NCBI GenBank assembly: GCA_001627865.1
Contig: LUQO01000045.1
Span: 37,728-101,727, forward strand
From: SAR324 cluster bacterium REDSEA-S27_B3
GTDB lineage: Bacteria > SAR324 > NAC60-12
Reading direction: 5' to 3'
DNA length: 64,000 bases
Shown: positions 1 to 10,155 of the stretch, piece by piece
Position numbering within the stretch: the first letter of the stretch is position 1
Layout: the number at the start of each line of letters is the position of its first letter
Position numbers and translations under genes: made by a program
Notes under the pieces: model-generated
The model's input: the letters and a program-made list of their open reading frames with translations, nothing else
The model's database searches: none
Told to the model about the DNA's origin: nothing

Positions 1-1
1 A

Positions 2-319
2 AAAGTTGAAGTTATTCAAAATAACTTATGGTACGTACTTTATCCAAAAATAAGCCTGAATTTTTATTTGCACTATGGAGCAGGAATCCAATTCACCAAA
101 TCCCGTTTTGCTGCTACCGGAAACAGAATGTCTTTTGAAGATGAAATTGCAATGGGAGTTGAAACTGGAGCCTCTTATTTTGTAATGTCTAATTTAATCT
201 TTTATTACAGATTTTCCATTAGCAGACATATTCCTTTTCTCAAGATTTCAGATTCCAGTACTTTTTTGAAACAAAGCCAGCTACACACAATTTTTATGAA
301 TTATTACTTCTCTCTTTAA
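2..319 (+). CDS. C-terminal part of a probable outer-membrane beta-barrel protein (5' end outside window)
   Basis: Frame is open from base 2 through the 68..319 ORF; alternating aromatic/hydrophobic pattern (LHYGAGIQF, GVETGASYF) and ends FMNYYFSL. Confidence 0.4.
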   Translation, partial: KVEVIQNNLWYVLYPKISLNFYLHYGAGIQFTKSRFAATGNRMSFEDEIAMGVETGASYFVMSNLIFYYRFSISRHIPFLKISDSSTFLKQSQLHTIFMNYYFSL

Positions 320-326
320 GTAAATT

Positions 327-1877
327 TCAAATTTTCATTTTATTTTCTCGAAAATCGGATGTCAGCTGTTCTAGGGCCTGATTCAAGCCGTCTTCCTTCT
401 CTTCACTCTTATAAATGTTCGGTGGTGCAGCTCTTTCGGAACACTGACTTTTGTCCAGCTGACAGCGTTCGCAAGTTTGATTAACCTGTTTCACGGGTAT
501 CTGTGGATCATCCAGGAATTTCACTTTTTCTTTCAACGATTTATCAATACTCAGTCCGAGTGAGACACAACGATTAATGTTTGTTCGCAAACGCAATGAG
601 TGTGCGATGGAAATAAAAAGAACCTCTTTACCACTTCCCATAAATTGTGCCCTTTGGACGCCAATTAGAATATTTTCTGTCTTCCCATTTTTCTGTCCTG
701 ATTCCAAATCTTCGATCAGAGACACAGGCAACCAGCGGCGACAATGATGTTCCTTTAACCTGACTCCACTAGGTACTAACGTTCTGGGCATGTTTAACTC
801 TTTAGTCAACAGTATTTCATTGTCTCCTGCTGAACGTTCAAAGCGCAGATAATGTAATTCAGTTATCTTAAAAAGTCCGGGGAGTATCTGGCTGAGACGG
901 TGCAAAAATGTTTCAGGAGTAACTTCATGCCGCTTCAGGAATTTCAATATTGCATCACTATTCCAGGTTTCAGACTGAAAAATTTCTTTTACTTCTTCCT
1001 CAGCCCGAAACCGATTTATCATTAAAGCGCCTGCAAAATAAGAAGCTCGAAAATTCCCCATTACCTGGTCAAATGAGTCGAATTTCTTCCACGGAGAAGT
1101 CCGAACATGATTTCCTAATTTCAACTCCAAATAACCAATTTGTAATGCCATTGAGTAGACATGCTGAGATGGAGCCAGTTGATCATTTAAAAGCAATTGG
1201 GAGGGATTTCCGGGTAGAAAGATAAATCGTTGTTTTTTCAATTCCTCATATTTAGATAAATCAGCTGCTCTTGCTTCAACACCATGACTTTCAAGCAAAG
1301 TTGCAGTCAATTCTTCTACCCCAGGAGGTGGGTAGTGCTTCCATTGCTGTCTGCTAACAAACTGGTCTGCAATCTCTTCAACATCCTCAAAGTAATTATT
1401 GTGCATTTCCTGATATGCCCGTAAAGAAGCCAGAAAGAACTGCTCTACGTGCATGTCATATGACCTTGAAATTTCCATTATTGTGGTGATAAATGCCACC
1501 GCTTTTTTTGGTGAAGCAGTAAAAAGCTCCATCACATTCTCAAATGTGATTCCAAAAAGTTGAAATGGAAAAGATCCCAGAACAGATGAAGAAAATAATA
1601 ACTCTGAAACTTCACTAAGCCGACCCGTCAAGCTGATGGATACAAGATCATTGTATTCGACGCCTAGTCCTTCAGCCAAAAGCATGATTTTTTCAGCTTT
1701 TGGGTATTTTTTTCCTTTTTCTATTTCATTAATATATGATGCAGATAAGCCTGAAACAGCAGCAAGTTCCTTGAGACCTAACCCTTTTTCTTTTCTATAG
1801 TTGCGGAGCTTCATTCCAAAAATATAGCGTAAATTAAGCTTTCCCGCGGCAGAAGTTTGCTCTTCCTTTTTCGGCAT
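327..1877 (-). CDS. XRE-family transcriptional regulator, ScfR/RamB-like (N-terminal HTH, long C-terminal sensor region with Cys cluster)
   Basis: N-term HTH (LRNYRKEKGLGLKELAAVSGLSASYINEIEKGKKYP); C-term CERCQLDKSQCSERAAP typical of short-chain fatty acyl regulators. Confidence 0.7.
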   Translation of the reverse strand: MPKKEEQTSAAGKLNLRYIFGMKLRNYRKEKGLGLKELAAVSGLSASYINEIEKGKKYPKAEKIMLLAEGLGVEYNDLVSISLTGRLSEVSELLFSSSVLGSFPFQLFGITFENVMELFTASPKKAVAFITTIMEISRSYDMHVEQFFLASLRAYQEMHNNYFEDVEEIADQFVSRQQWKHYPPPGVEELTATLLESHGVEARAADLSKYEELKKQRFIFLPGNPSQLLLNDQLAPSQHVYSMALQIGYLELKLGNHVRTSPWKKFDSFDQVMGNFRASYFAGALMINRFRAEEEVKEIFQSETWNSDAILKFLKRHEVTPETFLHRLSQILPGLFKITELHYLRFERSAGDNEILLTKELNMPRTLVPSGVRLKEHHCRRWLPVSLIEDLESGQKNGKTENILIGVQRAQFMGSGKEVLFISIAHSLRLRTNINRCVSLGLSIDKSLKEKVKFLDDPQIPVKQVNQTCERCQLDKSQCSERAAPPNIYKSEEKEDGLNQALEQLTSDFRENKMKI

Positions 1878-1888
1878 ATTTACCTTAA

Positions 1889-3085
1889 TTAACCAGTTTT
1901 ATTATCTTCGCAGACTCCTGCTTTTTTTAATTTATTTATTTGTTTTTGTGTGTAGCCAAGTTCTTTAAGCACAAGATCTGTTTGCTCACCAAGTTCTACT
2001 CCTGCATGTCGATATTCCGGTTTACAAGAAGAAAACTTGAATGGTGAAGCAATTTGTTTCTGAGTTGATCCGGATGAATCCGGAATATCAACTATCATCT
2101 CTCTGGCTTTGAATTGCTGATGTTGCATTGCTTCCGGAAATTCCAAAACAAGTTCAACACAAGCATCACAATTTGCAAAAACAGTTTCCCATTCAGACCA
2201 TGGCCGTTCTAAAAAACGTTTTTTAAGAATTTCCTTTAACTTTTTTTGAGCATCCTGATCATCGAGTGAAGTGTTTAGTAAATTTTCCGGAAGCTCCAGT
2301 GCCTTGATCAATGCATTTAAAAATAGGGGTTCGAGGCTGCTTACAGAAACCCAGCGTCCATCCTGCGTTTTATAATAATCATATAAAGTGCCGCCATTCA
2401 GCATGGTAGATTCCGGTTCTGCTCCAGACCCTCCGGACAGCCAGTTAGACCCTTCAAAAACATTCATACTGAACATCGCATCTGTCATGCTGATATCAAT
2501 ATACTGACCTTCACCTGTAAGTTGACGATGAATCACTGCAGCTAAAATACCTATAACAACATGATATGCCCCTCCAGCAATATCAGCTACTTGTATACCT
2601 TGTGGTACAGGGGATTCATTTTTGCGGCGACTGTAATTGCTGATTCCTGAAATTGCCAGATAATTCAAATCGTGTCCGGCGCGATTTCTGTAGGGACCTG
2701 TTTGTCCGTATCCTGTGAGAGAACAAAATATTAGTGACTGATTGTATTTGCGAAGTTCCTGATAATCCAACCCAAGCCGCTTCATCACACCTGGCCTGAA
2801 TTGTTCCAAAACAATATCATATTTGTTAACCAGTTTTTTAACAATTTTTACTGCGTCAGCTTGTTTGAGATTTAACCCAATCGACTGTTTGGAACGATTC
2901 AACGAGGCATGTGCATTTAATCCCCCTTTTGAATTTGAAGGAAGACTTCTCGTAAAATCAGGATGTTTGGTAGACTCTACCCTTAAAACTTCTGCTCCTA
3001 AATCAGCCAGTGTTTTTGAAGCAAAAGGTCCGGGAAGCAGTGTGGAAAAATCGAGAATATTTAATGATGAAAGGAGTGCAGACAT
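1889..3085 (-). CDS. CoA-transferase family III (CaiB/BaiF)
   Basis: Motifs LNILDFSTLLPGPFASKTLADLGAEVLRVE, NLKQADA, GYGQTGPYRNRAGHDLNYLAISG. Confidence 0.92.
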   Translation of the reverse strand: MSALLSSLNILDFSTLLPGPFASKTLADLGAEVLRVESTKHPDFTRSLPSNSKGGLNAHASLNRSKQSIGLNLKQADAVKIVKKLVNKYDIVLEQFRPGVMKRLGLDYQELRKYNQSLIFCSLTGYGQTGPYRNRAGHDLNYLAISGISNYSRRKNESPVPQGIQVADIAGGAYHVVIGILAAVIHRQLTGEGQYIDISMTDAMFSMNVFEGSNWLSGGSGAEPESTMLNGGTLYDYYKTQDGRWVSVSSLEPLFLNALIKALELPENLLNTSLDDQDAQKKLKEILKKRFLERPWSEWETVFANCDACVELVLEFPEAMQHQQFKAREMIVDIPDSSGSTQKQIASPFKFSSCKPEYRHAGVELGEQTDLVLKELGYTQKQINKLKKAGVCEDNKTG

Positions 3086-3086
3086 C

Positions 3087-3503
3087 TTATTCTAAAGCAA
3101 TCACTGCCTCAGCAATTATTGTCTGTGCTTTGGGAGTATTGGCCTGCAGTTCAACACGAATCAATTTTTCATTTCCCTCTTTAAATTTTTTAACAACTTT
3201 TCCTGTGCATGTTACACTGTCACCTATATGAGTCATTGCGGTAAAACGATTATTCATGCTCCTGATAGCAGATTGTGGGACCCAGTTTGCAAGCATTCTG
3301 CCCAGATATCCAGCTGAAAGCATTCCGTGCGCGATCACGTCATCCAGACCAGACGATCTTGCATAATCCAGATCAACATGAATTGGATTATGGTCTCCGG
3401 ATGCACCACAATAGAGTGCCAGAGCATGACGGGAAACAGGAGGAGTTGTCAGTGCAGGAATTTCATCTCCTATTTTCAAAGAGTCAAATGTTGGTAGTGT
3501 CAT
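3087..3503 (-). CDS. MaoC-like dehydratase domain protein
   Basis: Hot-dog hydratase motif YCGASGDHNPIHVDLDYARSSGLDDVIAHGMLSAGYLGRML. Confidence 0.88.
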   Translation of the reverse strand: MTLPTFDSLKIGDEIPALTTPPVSRHALALYCGASGDHNPIHVDLDYARSSGLDDVIAHGMLSAGYLGRMLANWVPQSAIRSMNNRFTAMTHIGDSVTCTGKVVKKFKEGNEKLIRVELQANTPKAQTIIAEAVIALE

Positions 3504-3540
3504 TTCATTATTATATTTTTTAATTTATAATTTAAATTAG

Positions 3541-4008
3541 TTAGTGGCGGAAAACATAATTTGTATGAGTTTCGGCGACTTTTTTTCCACGCTGATTTAT
3601 GAAATCAGTATGAGAAATCACAAACTGCAAGGTGCCTCCTTTTTTATCAATTATATCAGTAATTTTTTTGCATACTGTAATTTTATCTCCCGCATAAATG
3701 GGAGCGTGGTAAACAAAATTTTCCTCGCCATGCAATAGTTTACCAAGTTTTTCACCCAACAATTCAACAAAGTCTACTAAATCCAGCGCGTCTATTTCCA
3801 GCATAAACGGGAATGTTGGGGGAGCCAGCAGTCCAGGCATCCCTGCAGCATTTGCTGCATCTGTATCTGTATATATTTTCCTGGTTTCCCCTAGAGCTTT
3901 TGCTAAAAACCTTAGACGTCCTTCTTCTACAGGCACTGTCACAGGATGGAACTCATATCCTATATGTTTTTTATCGATCATTTTATAAGTTGAAAAAATT
4001 TCATGCAA
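3541..4008 (-). CDS. FAS1-like / MaoC N-terminal dehydratase domain protein
   Basis: KKHIGYEFHPVTVPVEEGRLRFLAKALGE...GLLAPPTFPF typical of the MaoC_dehydrat_N family; paired with 3087..3503. Confidence 0.82.
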   Translation of the reverse strand: MHEIFSTYKMIDKKHIGYEFHPVTVPVEEGRLRFLAKALGETRKIYTDTDAANAAGMPGLLAPPTFPFMLEIDALDLVDFVELLGEKLGKLLHGEENFVYHAPIYAGDKITVCKKITDIIDKKGGTLQFVISHTDFINQRGKKVAETHTNYVFRH

Positions 4009-4121
4009 ACAACTGATTAATGAATATTCCTTATTTTTTTTACAACCATCTACCCTAATTGATGGGGAAAAAATCTAACTCTGCTTAGTTTCGCTGTCAA
4101 CACAAACATTATTTGCAGATT

Positions 4122-4934
4122 TTATAATCGTTTACAGGCAGAAGATAAGTGAGAACGTCTTTGACTACAGATGGTACGCACACATGACTCAATTCGGCTC
4201 AGATCAGGACGTGTAACGGTTGGTATACTTTTTACACGGTTTCTAACTGTTAAAAAGCACTGGATCAAGCGTTGTTCCTGTTGATTGACGCCCAAATTGC
4301 CAGCAATACATTGCGCACGTGCCTGTTTAAAAGTTGACCAGTCTGGAAGACGAGCAAGATCATCTATCAATGATTTCCGAATAGTTTGCAATTCTTCTGA
4401 GTATACTGATTTTTGCCTGTTTGAACCACATATTTCATTTGTTTTCGTGTTTCGTTGAGGTAACTGTGAAAGCTTAATGATCATTAAGTATATCAATACC
4501 ACTGCTAAAATTGCTCCAGTTGCTATCAGTAATAATTTAAGCCACTTTTTCCAATTTGAATGTGAAATTCTTTTTGATTTCCCGTCACGAAAACTTACCT
4601 GAAAAAACTGTACTTTACCATCAGATGATTGTTGATTTAATATTGGAGTTTGATTCAGTCCTAGGACTGCTCCAACCAGATTAATCTCTGTTACCTCAGG
4701 AGAGTGCATTCCATCAGTTAAAGCTGAAAGTTCGGCAACTTCGCTTGCGTAACGTTCAATAAGCCGGATCACTTCCGGATGTTGACGCCAGTTTCCTCTT
4801 TTTACGTCCGGTGCTGTTACTGTGGCAAGATCTGCTTTGGAAAACATTTTTGCCTTTCGCTCTTTACCAGAGCCTGTGTCACAGACTCCTATCGGTCGCC
4901 ATTGTACAAATTTTAGTTGGGAAATTTCTGTCAT
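4122..4934 (-). CDS. hypothetical protein with one predicted TM helix
   Basis: Long ORF; hydrophobic segment WLKLLLIATGAILAVVLIYLMIIKL; no recognised family. Confidence 0.55.
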   Translation of the reverse strand: MTEISQLKFVQWRPIGVCDTGSGKERKAKMFSKADLATVTAPDVKRGNWRQHPEVIRLIERYASEVAELSALTDGMHSPEVTEINLVGAVLGLNQTPILNQQSSDGKVQFFQVSFRDGKSKRISHSNWKKWLKLLLIATGAILAVVLIYLMIIKLSQLPQRNTKTNEICGSNRQKSVYSEELQTIRKSLIDDLARLPDWSTFKQARAQCIAGNLGVNQQEQRLIQCFLTVRNRVKSIPTVTRPDLSRIESCVRTICSQRRSHLSSACKRL

Positions 4935-5003
4935 GTTTCAGGAAATGGAGATTCCCTGTGCACGAAGGAATAAGGAAGAATGAAGACTATGCACTCAATT
5001 GAC

Positions 5004-5078
5004 TGGCTGGGGCGGCAGGGATCGAACCTGCGAATCACGGGATCAAAACCCGTTGCCTTACCACTTGGCTACGCCCCA
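5004..5078 (-). tRNA. tRNA-Gln (anticodon TTG), CCA encoded
   Basis: Reverse complement TGGGGCGTAGCCAAGTGGTAAGGCAACGGGTTTTGATCCCGTGATTCGCAGGTTCGATCCCTGCCGCCCCAGCCA folds as a cloverleaf; anticodon loop TTTTGAT. Confidence 0.97.
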
Positions 5079-5150
5079 AAAAACAGTTAATTAAGGTTTT
5101 TCATTCTAACTTGGCATTGACAAATTACAAGAGATTTTCAGAGAATCCAG

Positions 5151-5828
5151 TTATTCTTCAACTACAAACTCAAAACCTAGAATAGTCAGTGTGAAGAGAA
5201 CTATGTCAAATCCAATAAGCAATTTCCACCATGACCATACTTCTTGCTGGTTTAATCCGAAAAAAAGATACTCAGTCAGACGTACAACACATAAAAGACT
5301 TGGAACCATCAGGGGGAAAATCAGTATTGGCAGCAGAATTTCTTTTCCACGCACAGTTGAAGTCATTACTATAAGTAAGGTCCCCAACGAACTGAATCCG
5401 ATAGTTCCTAGAAGTAAAACCAGTAACAGCTCTATCCAGTTTCCAACCTCTATTTCAAAAATAAATAGACATAATGGAACAAACAGAAGCTGAGTGAGCA
5501 ATAGAAACAAGGTGTTTGCCAGCATTTTACCTAAAAACAAAACACTGCGATCAACAGGAGCAATAAGCAATGCACCCATACAACCTGATTCCATTTCCTG
5601 AACGAAAGACTTTCCCAATCCAAGTACACCACTCATCAGAGTAACTATCCAGATTACTCCCGGAAGTGCAGTCACAAACAATTCTGGTTCCTTGCCTAAT
5701 GCAAACTGGAATACCAGTAATGCCAGTACCGCGAATAGGAGCATGGACAACAAATTGTCCTTACGCTGCAGGTCAATCAGTATATCTTTCCAGACCAGAA
5801 TTAAAGTTTGGCGGAAAAATATTTGCAT
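5151..5828 (-). CDS. ccmB: heme exporter protein CcmB
   Basis: Six-TM ABC-2-type pattern with WKDILIDLQRKDNLLSMLLFAVLALLVFQFALG and SGVLGLGKSFVQEMESG. Confidence 0.85.
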   Translation of the reverse strand: MQIFFRQTLILVWKDILIDLQRKDNLLSMLLFAVLALLVFQFALGKEPELFVTALPGVIWIVTLMSGVLGLGKSFVQEMESGCMGALLIAPVDRSVLFLGKMLANTLFLLLTQLLFVPLCLFIFEIEVGNWIELLLVLLLGTIGFSSLGTLLIVMTSTVRGKEILLPILIFPLMVPSLLCVVRLTEYLFFGLNQQEVWSWWKLLIGFDIVLFTLTILGFEFVVEE

Positions 5829-5867
5829 GAAGAAAATTGGATTTTTCGGAAGTAGAAATGAAAATAT

Positions 5868-6221
5868 TCAGGCAGCTTTTTCTTTACTCGAAGTTTCAGA
5901 TTTCTTTGCGGTGGTTGACTCCTTGTCCACCTGCTTGCCTGATTTTTCTGAAGATGGAGGTTTGTCTTTGGAAGATTCTTTTTTATTTGTAGCGCCTTTT
6001 TTTTCTTTTCCGGATTCTGTTTTTTCAGATTCAGTACTTTTACCGGAATATCCGTCTTTATACCAACCTCCGCCTTTGAGATGGAAAGCACTCATTGATA
6101 CCTGGCGCTTTGCGCTGTTTTTCCCACAATCCGGACAATCCTCCAGTGATGGATCACTGAACTTTTGTACTTCTTCAAACTCGTATCCGCAACTTATACA
6201 AAGGTATTCATAGATTGGCAT
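5868..6221 (-). CDS. FmdB-family zinc-ribbon protein with low-complexity charged tail
   Basis: MPIYEYLCISCGYEFEEVQKFSDPSLEDCPDCG. Confidence 0.9.
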   Translation of the reverse strand: MPIYEYLCISCGYEFEEVQKFSDPSLEDCPDCGKNSAKRQVSMSAFHLKGGGWYKDGYSGKSTESEKTESGKEKKGATNKKESSKDKPPSSEKSGKQVDKESTTAKKSETSSKEKAA

Positions 6222-6270
6222 ATTAATCCTGTTCTGTTACAATCAAATTTGTTTAAGTTGTCAAGATTAT

Positions 6271-7047
6271 ATGGAAATTTATGAGTTTTGTCAATTAGGA
6301 TTTAATTGGAGATATGATTTGAAAGCAAGGAAACTTGAGGCCACAAACCTGAAAAAATCTTATCGGGACAGGCATGCAGTAAAAGGCATTTCACTCGAAG
6401 TCTCTCAAGGACAAGTCGTTGGTCTTCTCGGTCCAAACGGTGCAGGAAAAACCACAGCATTTTACATGATCGTTGGTGTTCAGCGGCCTGACGAAGGATC
6501 TATTCATTTAGACGGTCAGAATATCACAGGATTTCCTATGCACAAGAGAGCAAAATCAGGATTGGGATATCTTTCCCAGGAACGATCAATATTCCGAAAA
6601 CTCACTGTAGAAGAAAACCTGATTGCCGTACTGGAAATGCTTCCCTTGAACCCCACTGAAAAACAGAAACGGCTTGACTCATTGTTATCTGAGCTTGGAA
6701 TCCAACATGTACGGAAAATAAAAGGATACGCCCTTTCAGGTGGAGAAAGTCGAAGAGCAGAAATAGCCCGCGCGTTGGTGCTTGAACCTTCATTCATGTT
6801 GCTGGATGAGCCATTTGCAGGAGTAGATCCAATTGCAGTTGCTGATATTCAAACAATTATTCAACAGCTTGCTAAAAGAAACATTGGTGTATTAATTACA
6901 GATCATAATGTAAGGGAGACATTTGGAATAATTGATTATGGATATATAATGAACGAAGGAGAGTTGCTGATTGACGGGACTCCGGATGAATTGGTTGAAA
7001 ATGATAAGGCAAGGAAAGTTTACCTTGGTAAGTCATTCTCTATGTAG
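6271..7047 (+). CDS. lptB: LPS export ABC transporter ATP-binding protein LptB (true start probably downstream of 6271)
   Basis: Walker A GPNGAGKTT, signature LSGGESRRAEIARAL, Walker B FMLLDEPFAGVDPIAV; directly upstream of rpoN. Confidence 0.92.
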   Translation: MEIYEFCQLGFNWRYDLKARKLEATNLKKSYRDRHAVKGISLEVSQGQVVGLLGPNGAGKTTAFYMIVGVQRPDEGSIHLDGQNITGFPMHKRAKSGLGYLSQERSIFRKLTVEENLIAVLEMLPLNPTEKQKRLDSLLSELGIQHVRKIKGYALSGGESRRAEIARALVLEPSFMLLDEPFAGVDPIAVADIQTIIQQLAKRNIGVLITDHNVRETFGIIDYGYIMNEGELLIDGTPDELVENDKARKVYLGKSFSM

Positions 7048-7165
7048 GTTTGACTTTTGTCTCAACTTGAAGCCAAACTAGTAGCATGAATATATAGTCC
7101 ATGCGTTTTATAAAGATATTAATAATTTTTTATCCGATAGTAATTAATCAAGAGTAAGAGGATTC

Positions 7166-8857
7166 ATGGCAATGCAGATGAAAATGCAGATGAAGATGAG
7201 CCAACAGCTCATTATGACACCGCAGCTGCAACAAGCCATAAAACTTCTGCAACTGTCTCGAGCAGAGCTGGAGGAGTTGATCGAGCAAACTTTAATTGAG
7301 AACCCCGTTCTTGAGGAAGGTATGGACATGGATACTTTCCCAAGCAAAACTGAAAATACACAGGAGCAAGCTGAGTCCGAGGAAACTCCTGAAGTAGTCA
7401 CTGAAACAGAAGAGTTCGAGACTGCTCGTGAGAACGAGCAGGAAAATGCAGTTCAGGACGAAATTGACTGGCAGCAATACATAGAACAAATAGAGCAGTT
7501 CGGAGGATATCAGGAACGACGTTATAATGTTGTTTCTGACGATGAAGAAAGCCCCTCAATTGAGATAACAGCCGCACAAACGGAATCTCTGGCAGATCAC
7601 CTGATGTGGCAATTAGACATGCATAAACTTACTCCTCTCGAACATCAGACTGGCGCTCACTTGATAGGAAACATTGATGATGACGGATTCCTGGTAACCA
7701 GCATACGTGAACTATTGGAATCACAACAAGGATTGTACAATCAGATAAACACCAATTTAAACAGCCAGGAGCCTAAAAAGGACATGGAATTTGATGCTGA
7801 TTTGTTCGACATGAAATTTCAGTCAGGTAAAACAACACAAAAGAAAAAAAATATAGAAGATGAAACTTTTTTGAATGAACACGAAAAGTCCGTTGTTGAA
7901 GAGCCTGTAAAACCGGAAATTTCTCCAGCTGCTTGTTGTTATGTAGAATCTGTTTTAAATAAAATACAACAATTTAATCCTAATGGAGTAGGTGCAAGAA
8001 GCTTACAGGAATCCCTGTTAATTCAACTGGAGATATTAGGTGAAGGTGACAGTCTGAGTTCCCGCATTGTTAAAAATGATATGCAATTTCTGGAATCCAA
8101 AGATTTGAAAAAAATTGCCCGCAGACAAAAGCAGGATATTGAACAGGTTATACAGTCTTATCGCCTGATAATGTCCCTTGAACCAAAACCTGGAAGAGAG
8201 TTTATTGCAAATCCTTCCCACCATTACATAATTCCGGATGTCTATATCTACCAGAAGGACAATGAGTACAAAGTCGCACTTAACTCCGCGGGAATGCCGA
8301 GGCTGCGTATCAGCAATTATTATAAGGATTTAAGCAATAATCTGGAAGATGACGGCAGTCTGACAAAAGATTATATAATGGAGAAAGTCAAAGCCGGCCA
8401 GTGGCTGCTGAAAAGTATTGAGCAGAGACAAAAAACTATTTACAGAGTAACAAAAAGCATTTTACGTTTTCAGAAAAAATTTTTTGAGAAAGGAATCCAT
8501 TATTTACGTCCTCTTGTGCTGAAGGATGTTGCTGAGGATATTGATGTGCATGAGTCAACAGTCAGCCGAATCACTACCAACAAATATGTGCATACTCCTC
8601 AAGGTATCTTTGAATTAAAATATTTCTTCACCAGCGGTATTGATCAGGCAAGAGGAGAGGCTGTTTCTTCAAAACGAATTAAAGATATGATTCTGCAAAT
8701 GGTGCAGAAAGAAGATTTAAAATCCCCTTACACAGACTTGCAGATAGCAGACGTTCTGGAGCGCCAAAGTGGAATTAAGGTTGCTCGGAGAACTGTCGCA
8801 AAATATCGCGAAGCACTTAATATTCTGCCATCAAATAAGCGAAAACAACTTTTCTAA
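7166..8857 (+). CDS. rpoN: RNA polymerase sigma-54 factor
   Basis: N-term QLIMTPQLQQAIKLLQLSRAELEELIEQTLIENPVLE; C-term RpoN box ARRTVAKYREALNILPSNKRK. Confidence 0.97.
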   Translation: MAMQMKMQMKMSQQLIMTPQLQQAIKLLQLSRAELEELIEQTLIENPVLEEGMDMDTFPSKTENTQEQAESEETPEVVTETEEFETARENEQENAVQDEIDWQQYIEQIEQFGGYQERRYNVVSDDEESPSIEITAAQTESLADHLMWQLDMHKLTPLEHQTGAHLIGNIDDDGFLVTSIRELLESQQGLYNQINTNLNSQEPKKDMEFDADLFDMKFQSGKTTQKKKNIEDETFLNEHEKSVVEEPVKPEISPAACCYVESVLNKIQQFNPNGVGARSLQESLLIQLEILGEGDSLSSRIVKNDMQFLESKDLKKIARRQKQDIEQVIQSYRLIMSLEPKPGREFIANPSHHYIIPDVYIYQKDNEYKVALNSAGMPRLRISNYYKDLSNNLEDDGSLTKDYIMEKVKAGQWLLKSIEQRQKTIYRVTKSILRFQKKFFEKGIHYLRPLVLKDVAEDIDVHESTVSRITTNKYVHTPQGIFELKYFFTSGIDQARGEAVSSKRIKDMILQMVQKEDLKSPYTDLQIADVLERQSGIKVARRTVAKYREALNILPSNKRKQLF

Positions 8858-8878
8858 TTCTTTCACTCCAAAACAAGT

Positions 8879-9580
8879 ATGGGAATCCTGTCACGTATAT
8901 TTAATCTGTTTCGAGCAACTACCAGCGATATTCTTGACAAAGCAGAAGATCCAGAAAAAATGATTAAGCAAATGATCGCTGATCTGGAGGAGCAAAAAAG
9001 AAAAGCTAAACAGCAAATGACTGAGGCATTAGCGCTACAAAAACGTTTGGAACGCGACACAGAAAAAGAACATCAGGAAGCAGAGAAATGGGAGGAAAAA
9101 GCAATACTTGCAGTGCAAAATGAAAAGGATGATTTAGCCAAGGAAGCCCTCACACGTAAAAAAGAACATCTACGAAGGGCTGCAGAATTCGAAAAGCAAC
9201 TGGAATTGCATCAAAACAACGCAGATGCACTCCGGGAAAGTTACCAAACTTTGGAAGACAAGATTGACGAAATTAAACGCAAGCAGGGTCTCTTGTCAGT
9301 AAAACAAAAACAGGCTGAAGCACAGGAAAAAATTTATCAGACTATAGAAGGACTAGGTGGCACATCCGGAATCATGGATACAATTGAACGTGCTGAAGAA
9401 AAAGTGGAAAACTTGCAGGCCCGGGCAGAAGCATATCAGGAGATCAGCATGGAATCTGGTCAGGAAAGTTTAGAAAAAAAATTTGAGGAATTAGAGCATG
9501 ATTCTCCTGATATGGAGTCAGAATTGCTTGAACTGAAAAAACGGGCTGCGCTCCCTGTTCCAGAAGAAAAAACTGACTGA
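8879..9580 (+). CDS. pspA: PspA/IM30 family protein
   Basis: MGILSRIFNLFRATTSDILDKAEDPEKMIKQMIADLEEQ; coiled coil throughout. Confidence 0.93.
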   Translation: MGILSRIFNLFRATTSDILDKAEDPEKMIKQMIADLEEQKRKAKQQMTEALALQKRLERDTEKEHQEAEKWEEKAILAVQNEKDDLAKEALTRKKEHLRRAAEFEKQLELHQNNADALRESYQTLEDKIDEIKRKQGLLSVKQKQAEAQEKIYQTIEGLGGTSGIMDTIERAEEKVENLQARAEAYQEISMESGQESLEKKFEELEHDSPDMESELLELKKRAALPVPEEKTD

Positions 9581-9665
9581 AAAAATAAAAATTGCAATTA
9601 TTGAACTAACAGGCGATAATTGAAAGTTTAATTATTATAATTTTTCCAACATAATCAGGACATTC

Positions 9666-9884
9666 ATGCCAATCAAAGTTGAAGTACGTGACGGCAACGT
9701 CGGAAGATCAATGATGCAGTTAAAACGGACCTTGATAAGGGAGGGTCTTTTTAAGGAAATAAAAAAAAGGAAATATCACTGCAAGCCCTCATTAGCAAAG
9801 CGTCTCAAGCGGGAAGCTGCAGCTAAGCAACGCAACAAAGATCTAAAACGGGAAATCCGAGCTGCTCTTAAAGCAGATTTCTGA
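9666..9884 (+). CDS. rpsU: 30S ribosomal protein S21
   Basis: MPIKVEVRDGNVGRSMMQLKRTLIREGLFKEIKKRKYHCKPSLAKRLKREAA. Confidence 0.95.
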   Translation: MPIKVEVRDGNVGRSMMQLKRTLIREGLFKEIKKRKYHCKPSLAKRLKREAAAKQRNKDLKREIRAALKADF

Positions 9885-10155
9885 GAGTCGCCTGCACTGA
9901 AAAACAGGTCGGATTTCTAAGTTTTGACCTTCCTGCCATATTTCACTCTAATTCCCAGAGACATACTTTTTCTGAAGAGATTAGCGAGAGTTAATCTCAT
10001 CACTGTAATCAATTTTAATGATTACTGTCCTATTGAATCCCATTACCAATACATACAAATAAAAAAATCATTTCGGGATGAATCTCGCAATTTATCTGGG
10101 ATGTTGTTCAAGAAAGAATGTAATGCAAACCATCGCCATTCAGTCAAGGGATGTT

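Noticed and set aside
5692-6213. 173-aa + strand ORF
   Set aside because: Antisense to ccmB and the fmdB-like gene with low-complexity composition; no independent support.
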